Positions 1 through 8,488 of a stretch of 33,548 nt of DNA are shown one piece after another. Positions within the stretch are counted from its first letter, which is position 1. Each line of letters starts with the position of its first letter. Location of the stretch: positions 1 to 33,548 of the forward strand of contig JAUVJO010000003.1 of NCBI GenBank assembly GCA_030592345.1, given 5' to 3'. This DNA is from Deltaproteobacteria bacterium. GTDB taxonomy: Bacteria > Desulfobacterota > Desulfobacteria > Desulfobacterales > C00003060. The notes under the pieces are model-generated. The model was not told the origin of the DNA. It saw nothing but the letters and a program-made list of their open reading frames with translations, and ran no database searches. A program made the translations under genes and the position numbers.

Positions 1-55
1 CTTTGCTCCCTGCTCCATGCTCCCTGCTCTTTGCTCTATGCCCCTTGCTCTTTCA
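1..55. repeat. Short degenerate tandem tract (TGCTCC/TGCTCTT units)
   Basis: Imperfect head-to-tail copies of TGCTCCC, TGCTCCA and TGCTCTT run from the window edge into the 3' end of the glycosyltransferase gene, whose stop is at 36-38. The last codons of that gene are therefore built from repeat units. The tract may continue outside the window. Function unknown. Confidence 0.6.
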
Positions 56-833
56 CCAGCCCGTTGGAACATGTGTATTCACTTGATTCCACAACCTTTC
101 TCAGAAGCTCATCATTTGTGGAAAGTCGTGTCTTGTCATGGTCCGGATGCCAGAGGTGGAAACAGATGGCCATAAATGGGTGCTCTTTTCTCTTCAGACC
201 GTAACGGTAAAAACGAACCGCGAGTTCAGAGTCTTCCCGTCCCCATCCCTCAAAGTCTTGATTGAATCCATTAACAGCGCATATGTCCTTCCTAAAAAAA
301 CTCATGTTACAACTGCGCATTCCACGCAGCCTGGTGGAGGAATACGAAGGGAAGCATGTAAGTCTTACTATGTGATGACTATTTGATATATCTCGTCTGA
401 GAGCATACCCCAGGAGTCTAGGCGTGGAATTTGCATCCTCATGCGTAAAGGTGAGGGAAAGCCTTTTGCTTATAAGAACCCTCTTGCCCTGGAAGAAGTA
501 GCCTGGCTCGGCAAGCAAAAGGTGATCTTCAATAAAGTGCTTTTCAGGAATGCAGTCTCCGTCAAGCAGGACTATGTACTCTCCTTTTGATCTCTTGATT
601 GCTTTGTTTCTGATTTCTGCGGCTCTGAATCCCCGATCCTCTTGCCACACGTGTTGTAGCGAATACGAGGAACAGGCAATGAAGTGGCGAACTGATTCAA
701 CAGCCTCTGCTCCGGAACCGTCATCAGCCACGATGACCTCATCGGCCATCCTGGTTTGATTCCCCAGACTTTCCAACACCTTGACCAATGTCTCCGCTCG
801 GTTGTAAGTAGTTATGATAACTGATACTCTCAC
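36..833 (-). CDS. Family 2 glycosyltransferase with galactosyltransferase-like C-terminus
   Basis: Probable sugar transferase acting at the cytoplasmic face of the inner membrane, likely on LPS core or another surface glycan given its place at the end of the lipid A gene train. The 265-residue protein opens with a GT-A fold start (VSVIITTYN), then VADDGSG near residue 35, a DGD triad in LLDGDCIPEKHF that fits the metal/nucleotide-sugar DXD motif, and GWGREDSELAVR, the acceptor/catalytic ED motif of the Glyco_transf_7C type. The start is GTG, supported by GGAG eight bases upstream. The gene lies 42 bp after the zinc-ribbon gene. The C-terminal residues are encoded by a short tandem repeat tract. 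Donor and acceptor cannot be told from sequence. Confidence 0.85.
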   Translation of the reverse strand: MRVSVIITTYNRAETLVKVLESLGNQTRMADEVIVADDGSGAEAVESVRHFIACSSYSLQHVWQEDRGFRAAEIRNKAIKRSKGEYIVLLDGDCIPEKHFIEDHLLLAEPGYFFQGKRVLISKRLSLTFTHEDANSTPRLLGYALRRDISNSHHIVRLTCFPSYSSTRLRGMRSCNMSFFRKDICAVNGFNQDFEGWGREDSELAVRFYRYGLKRKEHPFMAICFHLWHPDHDKTRLSTNDELLRKVVESSEYTCSNGLVKEQGA

Positions 834-875
834 GTATACTGCTCCAACTCAGGTCTTTCGTAATCGTTTTCCCCT

Positions 876-1049
876 TCAGCTTTCTATCGGCTTTGCTTCG
901 TCAATTAGCATGATGGGAATGTCATCCTTGATTTCATAAAGGAGCTTACACTTATCACAGATAAGACCGTCCTTTTTATCGTTGAGATAAATATCCCCTT
1001 TGCACTTTGGACAGGCCAAAATATCCAACAACTCCTGGCTGATTGTCAT
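876..1049 (-). CDS. Trm112-like / UPF0434 small zinc-ribbon protein (YcaR-like)
   Basis: A 57-residue protein with two CxxC knuckles, CPKC (residues 13-16) and CDKC (31-34), forming a likely zinc ribbon, followed by the family's IPIMLIDEA ending. The ATG at 1049 is chosen because AAGGGAGGT sits just upstream; a longer ORF reaching 1103 has no such site and adds a non-conserved N-terminus. YcaR-like genes follow lpxK in Escherichia coli and many other proteobacteria, and lpxK is the upstream neighbour here. Trm112 proteins activate methyltransferases in eukaryotes and archaea; the bacterial role is not settled. The family call is firm, the function is not. Confidence 0.85.
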   Translation of the reverse strand: MTISQELLDILACPKCKGDIYLNDKKDGLICDKCKLLYEIKDDIPIMLIDEAKPIES

Positions 1050-1115
1050 ACCTTTACCTCCCTTCGTAAGAATGATTGAGTGGTCGAATGATTTTCTAAT
1101 CAACCAATCGACCGC

Positions 1116-2228
1116 TTAAATGGACAACGCCCAGGTCTTGATATACTCTTCAAAGGCTTCTGTATCATCTCCGAAGGAGATGGTAATCTCCAGAACTAAC
1201 AATTGCGGCGATGATGGAATATCAGTCGAAATATTGACGTAATCCTTCTCAGTTGTAATGATGCTATCAACGTTCAGGTCTCTTGCCGTCTCCCAAATGA
1301 GCCTCAGGTCGTGATGGCTATACCGATGATGGTCAACAAAGTCAAGGAAGCCTGAAATATTTCCTTCAAGCCCGGCAATGGTTTCACGAAAAGACTCATT
1401 TCGGGCAATACCGGAAAACGCAAAGAGGTTTCGTCCTTTCAGACCGGCTACATCGAGCACCTCTTTGCGGCCGGCCGCAAAGAGCATTTCAGGGACATGC
1501 TTGCACCGGAAAACCGGACGCCCGTGGGCGCTGATGATAGAGCGCTCTTGAGTTAAATTGCTCCCATCCGCTCGCCATCGAGTCAGAACAAAAGCGCTGG
1601 CACGTTTTATATGTTCCACGGGCTCACGCAGCGTGCCCCTTGGGATACAATAGCCGTTACCAAAAGGATGCGTACTGTCCAAAAGCAATAGGTCCAGATC
1701 CCTTTTCAAGGCCAGGTGCTGAAACGCATCATCAAGAACCAAAACTGATGACCCAAAACTGGAGAAGGCGCGCCTGCCTGCCTGATAGCGGTTTTTCCCG
1801 ACGAGCAAAGGGACTCCCTTGAGTTTCGAAGCCAACAGTTGAGGTTCGTCCCCTGATGACCGCACTCCCATCAATGTGGCCTTGCCATCCGATACAATTC
1901 CCCCCAAACACTGGGCCTGCCCCCCATATCCCCGGCTAATAACAGCTACATCGAGGCCAAGCCCTTTCAATAGAGTTGCCACATGGTGCACCATTGGGGT
2001 TTTTCCAGTGCCTCCCATGGTTATGTTGCCTATCGAAACAACCTTGCACGGCAGGCTCTTTTGTTTCAAGACGCCCTTATTGTACAGATGTAGCCGGAAT
2101 CTCACGGCCACTTGATAAACTTTAGAGCATGCATAGAGCAAGAATTCAAGAGGTGATGAAAAGGCACGGGAAGCCATATCGCATCGAGTCATCACTCGCT
2201 CTACCTTACGTCCCAAAAGACTCACCAT
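1116..2228 (-). CDS. lpxK: Tetraacyldisaccharide 4'-kinase
   Basis: Phosphorylates the 4' position of the tetraacyl disaccharide 1-phosphate to make lipid IVA at the inner membrane. The 370-residue protein has a hydrophobic N-terminal segment (about 25-50), the P-loop GNITMGGTGKTP (67-78), and the family motif DDAFQHLALKRDLDLLLLDS with the conserved DD and FQH residues. Length is at the upper end for the family. The ATG at 2228 has AGAGG about seven bases upstream. It follows lptG by 54 bp and precedes the YcaR-like gene by 66 bp, consistent with co-transcription. Confidence 0.95.
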   Translation of the reverse strand: MVSLLGRKVERVMTRCDMASRAFSSPLEFLLYACSKVYQVAVRFRLHLYNKGVLKQKSLPCKVVSIGNITMGGTGKTPMVHHVATLLKGLGLDVAVISRGYGGQAQCLGGIVSDGKATLMGVRSSGDEPQLLASKLKGVPLLVGKNRYQAGRRAFSSFGSSVLVLDDAFQHLALKRDLDLLLLDSTHPFGNGYCIPRGTLREPVEHIKRASAFVLTRWRADGSNLTQERSIISAHGRPVFRCKHVPEMLFAAGRKEVLDVAGLKGRNLFAFSGIARNESFRETIAGLEGNISGFLDFVDHHRYSHHDLRLIWETARDLNVDSIITTEKDYVNISTDIPSSPQLLVLEITISFGDDTEAFEEYIKTWALSI

Positions 2229-2282
2229 ATAGTGACCTCTATCACGCTCATTGCAAGGGCTCAGCCAGTGCCAAAATCGTGT

Positions 2283-3359
2283 TCAATCGGCATTGAGTAG
2301 CATGAAGGTCCCAAGGCATGCAAATATGAAGTTAGTTAACCATGCTGCTATCATCGGTGGCAAGATCTCCCCATATCCCAACGACAGACAAAAGCTGTAA
2401 ATGGTCCAATAAAGAAATGCCATCACAATACCTGAAAAAATACTACTGGCAAGCCCTTCCTTCTTTTCCCTCCAAAGGGCCAAACCAACCCCTGCAATAC
2501 TCATGATAATGCATACAAAGGGAAAGGCTATTTTGGCACTTAGGTCTACCCTATAAGTTGTAGCATCGTATCCTTCTTGTTCAACCTCCCGTATATATCC
2601 GGACAGCTCACTGTAACTCATTTCCTCACACTTCTTCACAACCCTGCTTAGATCTTCGGGAGCAAATTCGAGTTTTTCAGTACTTTCCGGCAGACAGGTG
2701 ACCTTATAGCTTCCATCATCTTCCAATAGAACCTGCTCAATGACATCAAAGAAATGCCATCTCCCTCCGGAATAAACACCCTTTTGAGCATCAAGGCATC
2801 TTATCAGGCGGAACTGCTCGTCAAAAAAATTCAGCGTTACGCCAAATATCGCCTTATCAGAAGGCATGAAATACTTAATGAGGAAAATGGAGCGATTACC
2901 TTTGATCCAGATATTCTTTTCCCTGGAGGTAACTGCAGATTCCTTTCTGACTTCACCTTGCCATATCTCATTTGCTCTCCTCATGGTCATCGGGACTAAA
3001 GACTCGCTAAAGAAAAAAAGGAGGGCGCTAAATATTGCGGCTATAACAAGAATAGGCTTGAAGAGACAACGGACACTCACTCCACCGCTTTTTAAGGCTA
3101 CTATCTCATTGTTCCTGACCATGAGACCAAAGACTATTATCACAGCCAGCAAAAGACCCACAGGTGTTATCTGGGCCACTATAAAAGGAATCCTGAGCGC
3201 AAAAAACACAACGGCCCTTGACAGGGCCACCTTGGCCTCTACAAAGTTATCAATTTTCTCGAAAAAATCAACCGCGAGATATATGCCCACCACACTGCTA
3301 AGCACCATACAAAAATACTTCATCAATTCTCTGATCAGGTATTTGTTAAGTACTGTCAT
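2283..3359 (-). CDS. lptG: LPS export permease LptG (YjgP/YjgQ family)
   Basis: Predicted inner-membrane permease that, with LptF and the LptB ATPase (not in this window), extracts LPS for transport to the outer membrane. The 358 residues show three N-terminal membrane segments (about 10-35, 55-80, 100-120), a long periplasmic beta-jellyroll-like middle and three C-terminal segments ending in FMLLNAD. Its ATG follows the lptF stop with no gap (TAG-ATG), so translational coupling is likely. LptG rather than LptF is assigned from being second of the pair; the two paralogues look alike and the names could be swapped. Confidence 0.9.
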   Translation of the reverse strand: MTVLNKYLIRELMKYFCMVLSSVVGIYLAVDFFEKIDNFVEAKVALSRAVVFFALRIPFIVAQITPVGLLLAVIIVFGLMVRNNEIVALKSGGVSVRCLFKPILVIAAIFSALLFFFSESLVPMTMRRANEIWQGEVRKESAVTSREKNIWIKGNRSIFLIKYFMPSDKAIFGVTLNFFDEQFRLIRCLDAQKGVYSGGRWHFFDVIEQVLLEDDGSYKVTCLPESTEKLEFAPEDLSRVVKKCEEMSYSELSGYIREVEQEGYDATTYRVDLSAKIAFPFVCIIMSIAGVGLALWREKKEGLASSIFSGIVMAFLYWTIYSFCLSLGYGEILPPMIAAWLTNFIFACLGTFMLLNAD

Positions 3360-4541
3360 CTAACTTGCTTTTCCCGAACGAATTTTTTCCCATTGTGTGT
3401 CAAGAAAACCGGTCAGTTTGGCCAACAGGGGACGCTCCCTTGCACTTGAAATTAGAAGGTACATACCAACGGCCCCGATCACCAGGTTGGGACCCCACAT
3501 AGCAATAATGGGTGCGCAGGTCCCTGCTTCACCAAGAACCCAGCCAACGGACATCAGCACATAGTAAACGAGAAAAAAAAACAGACCAAGCATCATTCCA
3601 AAAGACCGCTTTGCAAAGTTTGATTGAATCCCCAAGGGGACAGCTATAAGACCGAGGACAAAACATGCAAAGGGAATGGAAAACTTCTCATGATATTGCA
3701 TCAAGGTTGAATAGTATTCGGCATTTTTTTGTGCAGCCTTCTTCAAACTCTCGCGCAGTTCCGCTAAACTCATCTCTCTTCTGCTTTTCTGGCTCTGTTT
3801 CTTGGCGGATAGCACCTGGGCAAGTTCAACATTGATATCATAGGTGTCGAAACGAATAGAGTGGACAGCCTTACTCTTCTGATCGACCTGATTAACAATT
3901 CCGTTGAACAGTGTTAATCGGAACGCAGCTTTTCCAGTCTCGCCAAGGAGTTTTCCCTTGGGAGCAATAATAGTGCTTACCATCCCGGGAGTTTGCCGAT
4001 CTTCAACAAAAATATCGGTGAGGGTTTTCTCATGCGGATCGATTTCACTGACATAAAGCATGATACCATCGAAACTGTCGTTAAACCTTCTCTCTTTTAA
4101 GCCTATATGAATATTTGATGTGGCGGCTTCAAGCAATAGAGCCTTAGAAGAAAGCTGCCCCCACGGAGATCCAAATATGCACACGAAACCGGTCACCAGG
4201 CACCCGACAAGACAGAAAACGAATACTGCGGGCAGAAGCCCATAAATGCTAAGCCCGCCAGCTTTCATAGCAATGATCTCATTGTCATTTGATAATCTCA
4301 GGAAGGCAAGTAGCACACCCATCATGATCGACACAGGGAGTACAAAGACCAGGAAACGAGGTATGGCGTATATCAACAGGAGAAGGATAGAAGACAGGCT
4401 CACGCCATGGTTTATGACCAGGTCGGTAACATCCAGTATTTTGGCCATCTGGAAAATAAAGGTAAATACTACCAGGTTGATGATAAAAGGAGGTATCATC
4501 TCCTTGAACACATATTTTGCAATAATGCTATTTACTTTCAT
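3360..4541 (-). CDS. lptF: LPS export permease LptF (YjgP/YjgQ family)
   Basis: Partner permease of LptG in the LptB2FG LPS extractor. The ATG at 4541 (MKVNSIIAKYVFKEM) is preferred: it gives 393 residues and places the first membrane segment near the N-terminus as in the family. A longer ORF to 4631 only adds a basic stretch out of frame with msbA coding sequence. Three membrane segments precede and three follow a periplasmic domain of about 150 residues. The start overlaps the end of msbA by 14 bp, coupling flippase and exporter genes. The Shine-Dalgarno match is weak (AGAAG). Confidence 0.9.
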   Translation of the reverse strand: MKVNSIIAKYVFKEMIPPFIINLVVFTFIFQMAKILDVTDLVINHGVSLSSILLLLIYAIPRFLVFVLPVSIMMGVLLAFLRLSNDNEIIAMKAGGLSIYGLLPAVFVFCLVGCLVTGFVCIFGSPWGQLSSKALLLEAATSNIHIGLKERRFNDSFDGIMLYVSEIDPHEKTLTDIFVEDRQTPGMVSTIIAPKGKLLGETGKAAFRLTLFNGIVNQVDQKSKAVHSIRFDTYDINVELAQVLSAKKQSQKSRREMSLAELRESLKKAAQKNAEYYSTLMQYHEKFSIPFACFVLGLIAVPLGIQSNFAKRSFGMMLGLFFFLVYYVLMSVGWVLGEAGTCAPIIAMWGPNLVIGAVGMYLLISSARERPLLAKLTGFLDTQWEKIRSGKAS

Positions 4542-6327
4542 GCGTCTTCTGGCAATTGTTGTTCTCAAACTGCATTTTGTAGAGTTTGCAATACTCGCCT
4601 TGGCGGGCCATGAGTTCCTCATGTTTGCCATCCTCTACAATCTGCCCGTTTACAATTACGACTATACGATCAGCATGATGGATTGTGGAAAGCCTGTGCG
4701 CGATCACAAAGGTCGTGCGACCCTGCATCAGGTTTTCAAGGGCGTGCTGAACGGCCAGTTCCGACGCGGTATCAAGTGAAGAAGTAGCTTCATCCAGGAT
4801 AAGGATAGGTGCATTCTTCAGAAGTGCACGCGCAATACAAATGCGTTGCTTTTCCCCTCCGGAAAGTCGCACCCCCTTCTCACCCACCACGGTATTGAAT
4901 GAGTCAGGAAACCCTTGAACAAAATCATAGGCGTAGGCTGCCTTTGCCGCTGCTATGATGTCTGACTCGGATGCATTCAGATTACCGTAGGCAATATTGT
5001 TGTAAACCGTATCATTAAAAAGAATGGGGTCCTGGGTTACTATCCCTATCTGATTGCGAAGTGATTTGATCGTCATACCCCTGATATCGTGCCCGTCGAT
5101 GAGGACAGCGCCTTCGGTTACATCGTAAAAGCGAGGAATCAAGTTCACCGAAGTCGTCTTGCCTCCACCACTCGTTCCCACCAGGGCCAGAATTTCGCCG
5201 CTCTTCACTTCAAGGTTGATATTTCTTAGGACCATTTGGTCTTCGTACTTGAAAGAAACATTACGAAAAATCACTGAGTGACGCCCCGCATCGAGAGCCA
5301 CAGCGTCTTGCCGTTCTTCGATTTCCGAAGACATATCGAGGATATGATAGATTCGAACTGCTGCGGCCATGCCTTCCTGGATCATGTTGTTCAGTTCGCT
5401 GATCCTCTTGATAGGTTCGTACAACATGATCAGAGCTGTCATGAAAGAAAAGAACGTCCCCGGAGTTGATGTCCCTTGGATCACCTTGTTTCCGCCATAC
5501 CAGATTATGAGTGTGATACCGATGCCCCCCAGGAAGTGCATGACAGGCGAAGATAAGGATCTGACCATTACGGCCTTCATTTCATACTGAAATAATCGAA
5601 GCGTCTTTTCAAAAAAGCGCCTGTTTTCATAGGGCTCCATCCCGAAAGCCCTTACAATTTTCGTGCCCGTAAAGGTCTCGTGGAGCAGCGAACTTACGTC
5701 AGCCATGGCTTCCTGGGTCCTGGTGCTGAATTTTCGCATTCGCCTGCCAAATTTCACAATGGGGATCACAGCCAGTGGTAAAACAGTGATTGCAATCAAG
5801 GCCAGCTTCCAATCTCGATAGAAAATAACACAAAGTAACCCTATGATCGTAAAGAAATCCCTTAGTATCCCGGTAACGGCTTGGGATACCATCGACATGA
5901 CAATGTTAACGTCGTTCATAATTCTTGCCATCAGCAGGCCGGTGTCATGTTTGTGGAAAAACGACAAGGACAACACCTGAATGTGACTGTAGAGTTTGTC
6001 ACGCAACTGCTTGACAAGGTTATGTCCGACATAACTCATGAGATATGCCTGACCAAAAAAGGCCGCTCCTCTAAACAGGTAGAGTAAGATGATAACAAGT
6101 GGAAGGAGCATCAACATGGTCTTGTCTTTGTCAACAAAGATATCGTCCATTACAGGCTTGACAAGATAGGCCGTCGCGGCAGTCAACCCTGCCACCACCA
6201 TCATACACAACATGGCCGAAAGGAGGCGAAGCCACTGTGATATTACAAGGGTAAAAATCCGGCGGGATACACTTGGCAAGTCGGTGCCTTTTGTTTTTTT
6301 GTAGGCGTTCACAGGTTCAGAGTTCAC
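4528..6327 (-). CDS. msbA: Lipid A export ABC transporter MsbA
   Basis: Half-transporter that dimerises and flips lipid A-core across the inner membrane. The 599 residues carry a six-helix exporter domain (about 25-320), then an ATPase domain with Walker A GTSGGGKTT (384-392), signature LSGGE (488-492), Walker B ILILDE (508-513) and the switch His in VIAHRLS (544). The start is GTG at 6327 with AGGT upstream; the first eight codons lie in a GAACTCTGAACCTGTGAAC tract that resembles repeats found elsewhere between genes, so the true start may be the in-frame GTG at codon 6 or a TTG near codon 17. It lies between a lipid A-type acyltransferase and lptF, which supports the lipid A assignment over other ABC exporters. 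Confidence 0.92.
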   Translation of the reverse strand: MNSEPVNAYKKTKGTDLPSVSRRIFTLVISQWLRLLSAMLCMMVVAGLTAATAYLVKPVMDDIFVDKDKTMLMLLPLVIILLYLFRGAAFFGQAYLMSYVGHNLVKQLRDKLYSHIQVLSLSFFHKHDTGLLMARIMNDVNIVMSMVSQAVTGILRDFFTIIGLLCVIFYRDWKLALIAITVLPLAVIPIVKFGRRMRKFSTRTQEAMADVSSLLHETFTGTKIVRAFGMEPYENRRFFEKTLRLFQYEMKAVMVRSLSSPVMHFLGGIGITLIIWYGGNKVIQGTSTPGTFFSFMTALIMLYEPIKRISELNNMIQEGMAAAVRIYHILDMSSEIEERQDAVALDAGRHSVIFRNVSFKYEDQMVLRNINLEVKSGEILALVGTSGGGKTTSVNLIPRFYDVTEGAVLIDGHDIRGMTIKSLRNQIGIVTQDPILFNDTVYNNIAYGNLNASESDIIAAAKAAYAYDFVQGFPDSFNTVVGEKGVRLSGGEKQRICIARALLKNAPILILDEATSSLDTASELAVQHALENLMQGRTTFVIAHRLSTIHHADRIVVIVNGQIVEDGKHEELMARQGEYCKLYKMQFENNNCQKTHESK

Positions 6328-6358
6328 CGTTACCTATATTCCTCAATCCCTAATCACA

Positions 6359-6400
6359 ACTTTAGGCACTTTAGCTCACTTCAGACACTTTAGACACTCG
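6359..6400 (-). repeat. Family C tract (ACTTTAGGCAC / TTTAGCTCAC), single copy
   Basis: Repeats of the motif CTAAAGTG read on the minus strand, in the 76 bp between the DUF374 gene and msbA. The preceding bases (CAATCCCTAATCACAAC) also match the region left of the copy at 9603-9644, so this is a truncated member of the same longer repeat. No opposite-strand partner tract is seen nearby. Confidence 0.75.
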
Positions 6401-6403
6401 AAA

Positions 6404-7105
6404 CTAATCTATCCTGTGACCATAGTATCGGTCCACCACTTTCGTGATTCTGTTGAGTTCATCTTCAAGCCTCAGGCGATAAGACTCGTGGCCTTTTGCA
6501 TCGATTTTTGTGGGAACGGAAACAGGTGTGCCAAAAATAACGCGACACTCAGTAAAGGGATAAGGAAGGAGAAAGCGGTCCCAACTGGCAAAGATTTTTA
6601 TCCTCTTGGCACCGTAACTCACAGGGACAATAGGATACCCTGTCTTTTGAGCCAAGGCGATCACACCAGGCTGAACCTTGAACCGCGGACCCCCTGGACC
6701 GTCCGGAACCATCCCTCCAGGACGAATATCTTTTTTGAGGGCCTTGATCAGTTTGGTCATTGCTCGAAGGCCGTGCCGCGAAGTAGATCCGCGGATGGTC
6801 TCGTGGCCCTGCCGTTGGAGTATCTGTGCCATGATCTCCCCGTCCTTGGATTTGCTGACAAGGATGGCTGCACCCCACCCCTTGTAAAGGTAGCTAATCA
6901 TCAATATCCTCGAATGCCAAAAGGTAAAGATGAATCTCCTTGACTCAATCAGAGATCGAGCCTTCTCTAAGTCAACGAAGCGAATCCGCATCGTGGAGCA
7001 GATCAGATCGACCAAACCTTTCCCCAGCCAGCCGACCAGCCGCCACTTCAAGCTGTCGGATTGCGGATTGCGAATTGCGAGTTTAGAATTTAGGTAAAAC
7101 GTCAT
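6404..7105 (-). CDS. DUF374 lysophospholipid acyltransferase family, candidate lipid A late acyltransferase
   Basis: Member of the LPLAT superfamily DUF374. Visible family features are FWHSRILM, SKSKDGEI, the PDGPGGPRF signature and a C-terminal PVSYGAKR...W.RFLLPYPF segment. The usual HX4D pattern lacks Asp at the expected spacing, as in DUF374 generally. In epsilonproteobacteria DUF374 proteins (LpxJ) add a secondary acyl chain to lipid A, and this gene lies between lpxB and msbA with no lpxL or lpxM in the window, so a late acyltransferase role is a reasonable inference. The first ATG (7105) has no Shine-Dalgarno sequence and the first 18 codons come from a tandem ATTGCG tract; translation may start at a TTG near codon 19 (LKWRLVGW). 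Confidence 0.82.
   Translation of the reverse strand: MTFYLNSKLAIRNPQSDSLKWRLVGWLGKGLVDLICSTMRIRFVDLEKARSLIESRRFIFTFWHSRILMISYLYKGWGAAILVSKSKDGEIMAQILQRQGHETIRGSTSRHGLRAMTKLIKALKKDIRPGGMVPDGPGGPRFKVQPGVIALAQKTGYPIVPVSYGAKRIKIFASWDRFLLPYPFTECRVIFGTPVSVPTKIDAKGHESYRLRLEDELNRITKVVDRYYGHRID
7051..7075. repeat. Short tandem ATTGCG heptamer tract inside a CDS N-terminus
   Basis: Three head-to-tail units (GGATTGC, GGATTGC, GAATTGC) are read as codons for a low-complexity start of the DUF374 protein (KLAIRNPQS). This looks like an intergenic tract that has been read through because the ORF stays open. Confidence 0.5.
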
Positions 7106-7147
7106 TATTGATATTTATTCAACACGTATGGTCGAAAAAAACTATTT

Positions 7148-7167
7148 ACCGCAGAGAACGCAGAGAA
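7148..7167. repeat. Short CGCAGAGAACGCAGAG direct repeat
   Basis: Two CGCAGAGAA units in the 79 bp gap between lpxB and the DUF374 gene. Recognisable as a short simple direct repeat only; no role seen. Confidence 0.45.
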
Positions 7168-7184
7168 AAAACTTGATAAATTCA

Positions 7185-8339
7185 TTAGCCTGCGGCCCCC
7201 TTATGCTCACGCGAAAGCAGACTCATGGCTACCTCTGCAGCCCGTTTCGAGGCACCCGGAGCGCCCAATCTCTGTGGCACACGGAGCAGTTGGTGTCGCA
7301 TCTCGGAAAGACAACTTTTATCTCTCAGCATCTGTAATGTATGGTGGGCGATTTTTTCGGCCGAGGCCTCGTGCTGAATCAGCTCCGGCACGATCGGTCT
7401 TCCCGCCACCAGGTTGACCAGGCCAATATGTTTTACCCGAATCATACGCTTTCCGATCCAATAACTGAAACCCGACACCTTATACACGATGATCATGGGC
7501 GTGCCTGCTATGGCCGCCTCCAAGGTTACGGTCCCGGAAGCTGTCACGATCAACGCAGCTTCATCCAACACGTCACCGAGCCTGCCAGAAACGATCAAGA
7601 ACTTCTCAGCCCTCCCCTTGGTAATAGCCTCCACCAAAGTCCTGTCCACCGTAGGGGCCACAGGTATGGCAAAACTGACACCCGGCATCTTCTCCGAGAC
7701 AATACCTGCCGCCTGCACCATAGTTGGAAGAAGACGCATAATCTCCGAGTTTCGGCTCCCGGGCAACAATCCGATCAGCAGGCCACCTTTGTTAAGGCTT
7801 TTCTTTTTCTTAGTAGGTGTCACGGAAATCACGCTGTCTAGTAAAGGATGCCCAACAAAGGTCACGGGGACATGCCATCTTTTGTAATACGCCACCTCAA
7901 AAGGAAAGATCACGACCATATGATCAACCACTTTCTTGATCTTTTTCACTCTGCCGGCCCGCCATGCCCATATCTGAGGACTAATGTAATACATGACCGG
8001 GATACCCAGTTCCCTGGCCATCGTGGCAACGCGCAGGTTAAAGTCGGGAAAATCGATAACAATAAGGAGAGCAGGGCGGAGCCTTCTCAAGTCTTCCTTG
8101 GCAACCCTGAGTGCACTGAGAAGGATTCTAAACTTTAAAAAGGCCTCGGAAATTCCAACAACAGCTATTTGAGAATTATCAACTCTTATGCCAACGCCTG
8201 CTTGTCGAAGGAGATTGCCACCTATGCCGAAAAACTCGAGCCCAGGGTTAAGCTCTTGCATTGCCTTCACAAGACGTGCACCGTGCATGTCGCCGGAGGC
8301 TTCTCCGGCAATAACCATGATTTTTTGTGTTGCGCTCAT
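7185..8339 (-). CDS. lpxB: Lipid-A-disaccharide synthase
   Basis: Condenses UDP-2,3-diacylglucosamine with lipid X to the beta-1,6 disaccharide (GT19 family, peripheral at the inner membrane). The 384-residue protein starts with the family block IMVIAGEASGDMHGARLV, followed by FFGIGG, IDFPDFNLR (35 residues after VVGISE), YYISPQIWAWR and LPGSRNSEI, then ASGTVTLEAAI in the donor-binding half. Length matches the family. The ATG at 8339 has only a weak GGGT upstream. It comes after the Gfo/Idh gene with 149 bp between, in which I see no gene. Confidence 0.96.
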   Translation of the reverse strand: MSATQKIMVIAGEASGDMHGARLVKAMQELNPGLEFFGIGGNLLRQAGVGIRVDNSQIAVVGISEAFLKFRILLSALRVAKEDLRRLRPALLIVIDFPDFNLRVATMARELGIPVMYYISPQIWAWRAGRVKKIKKVVDHMVVIFPFEVAYYKRWHVPVTFVGHPLLDSVISVTPTKKKKSLNKGGLLIGLLPGSRNSEIMRLLPTMVQAAGIVSEKMPGVSFAIPVAPTVDRTLVEAITKGRAEKFLIVSGRLGDVLDEAALIVTASGTVTLEAAIAGTPMIIVYKVSGFSYWIGKRMIRVKHIGLVNLVAGRPIVPELIQHEASAEKIAHHTLQMLRDKSCLSEMRHQLLRVPQRLGAPGASKRAAEVAMSLLSREHKGAAG

Positions 8340-8488
8340 TATTTACCCGTGAAGTAAAAATATCCGACACAGAATCTTCGTCAGTATCAGCAAAGGGGTG
8401 CGGTTTTGTGGCTTGTATCGAGGATCGGTCTGCGGCAAAAAGTTCTTCAAAAAAACGCAACCGGCAAGCGAGGCATGCATAAAATAAC

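Noticed and set aside
2866-3363. 165-residue plus-strand ORF opposite lptG
   Set aside because: Shadow of the membrane-segment codons of lptG; no ribosome site or family resemblance.
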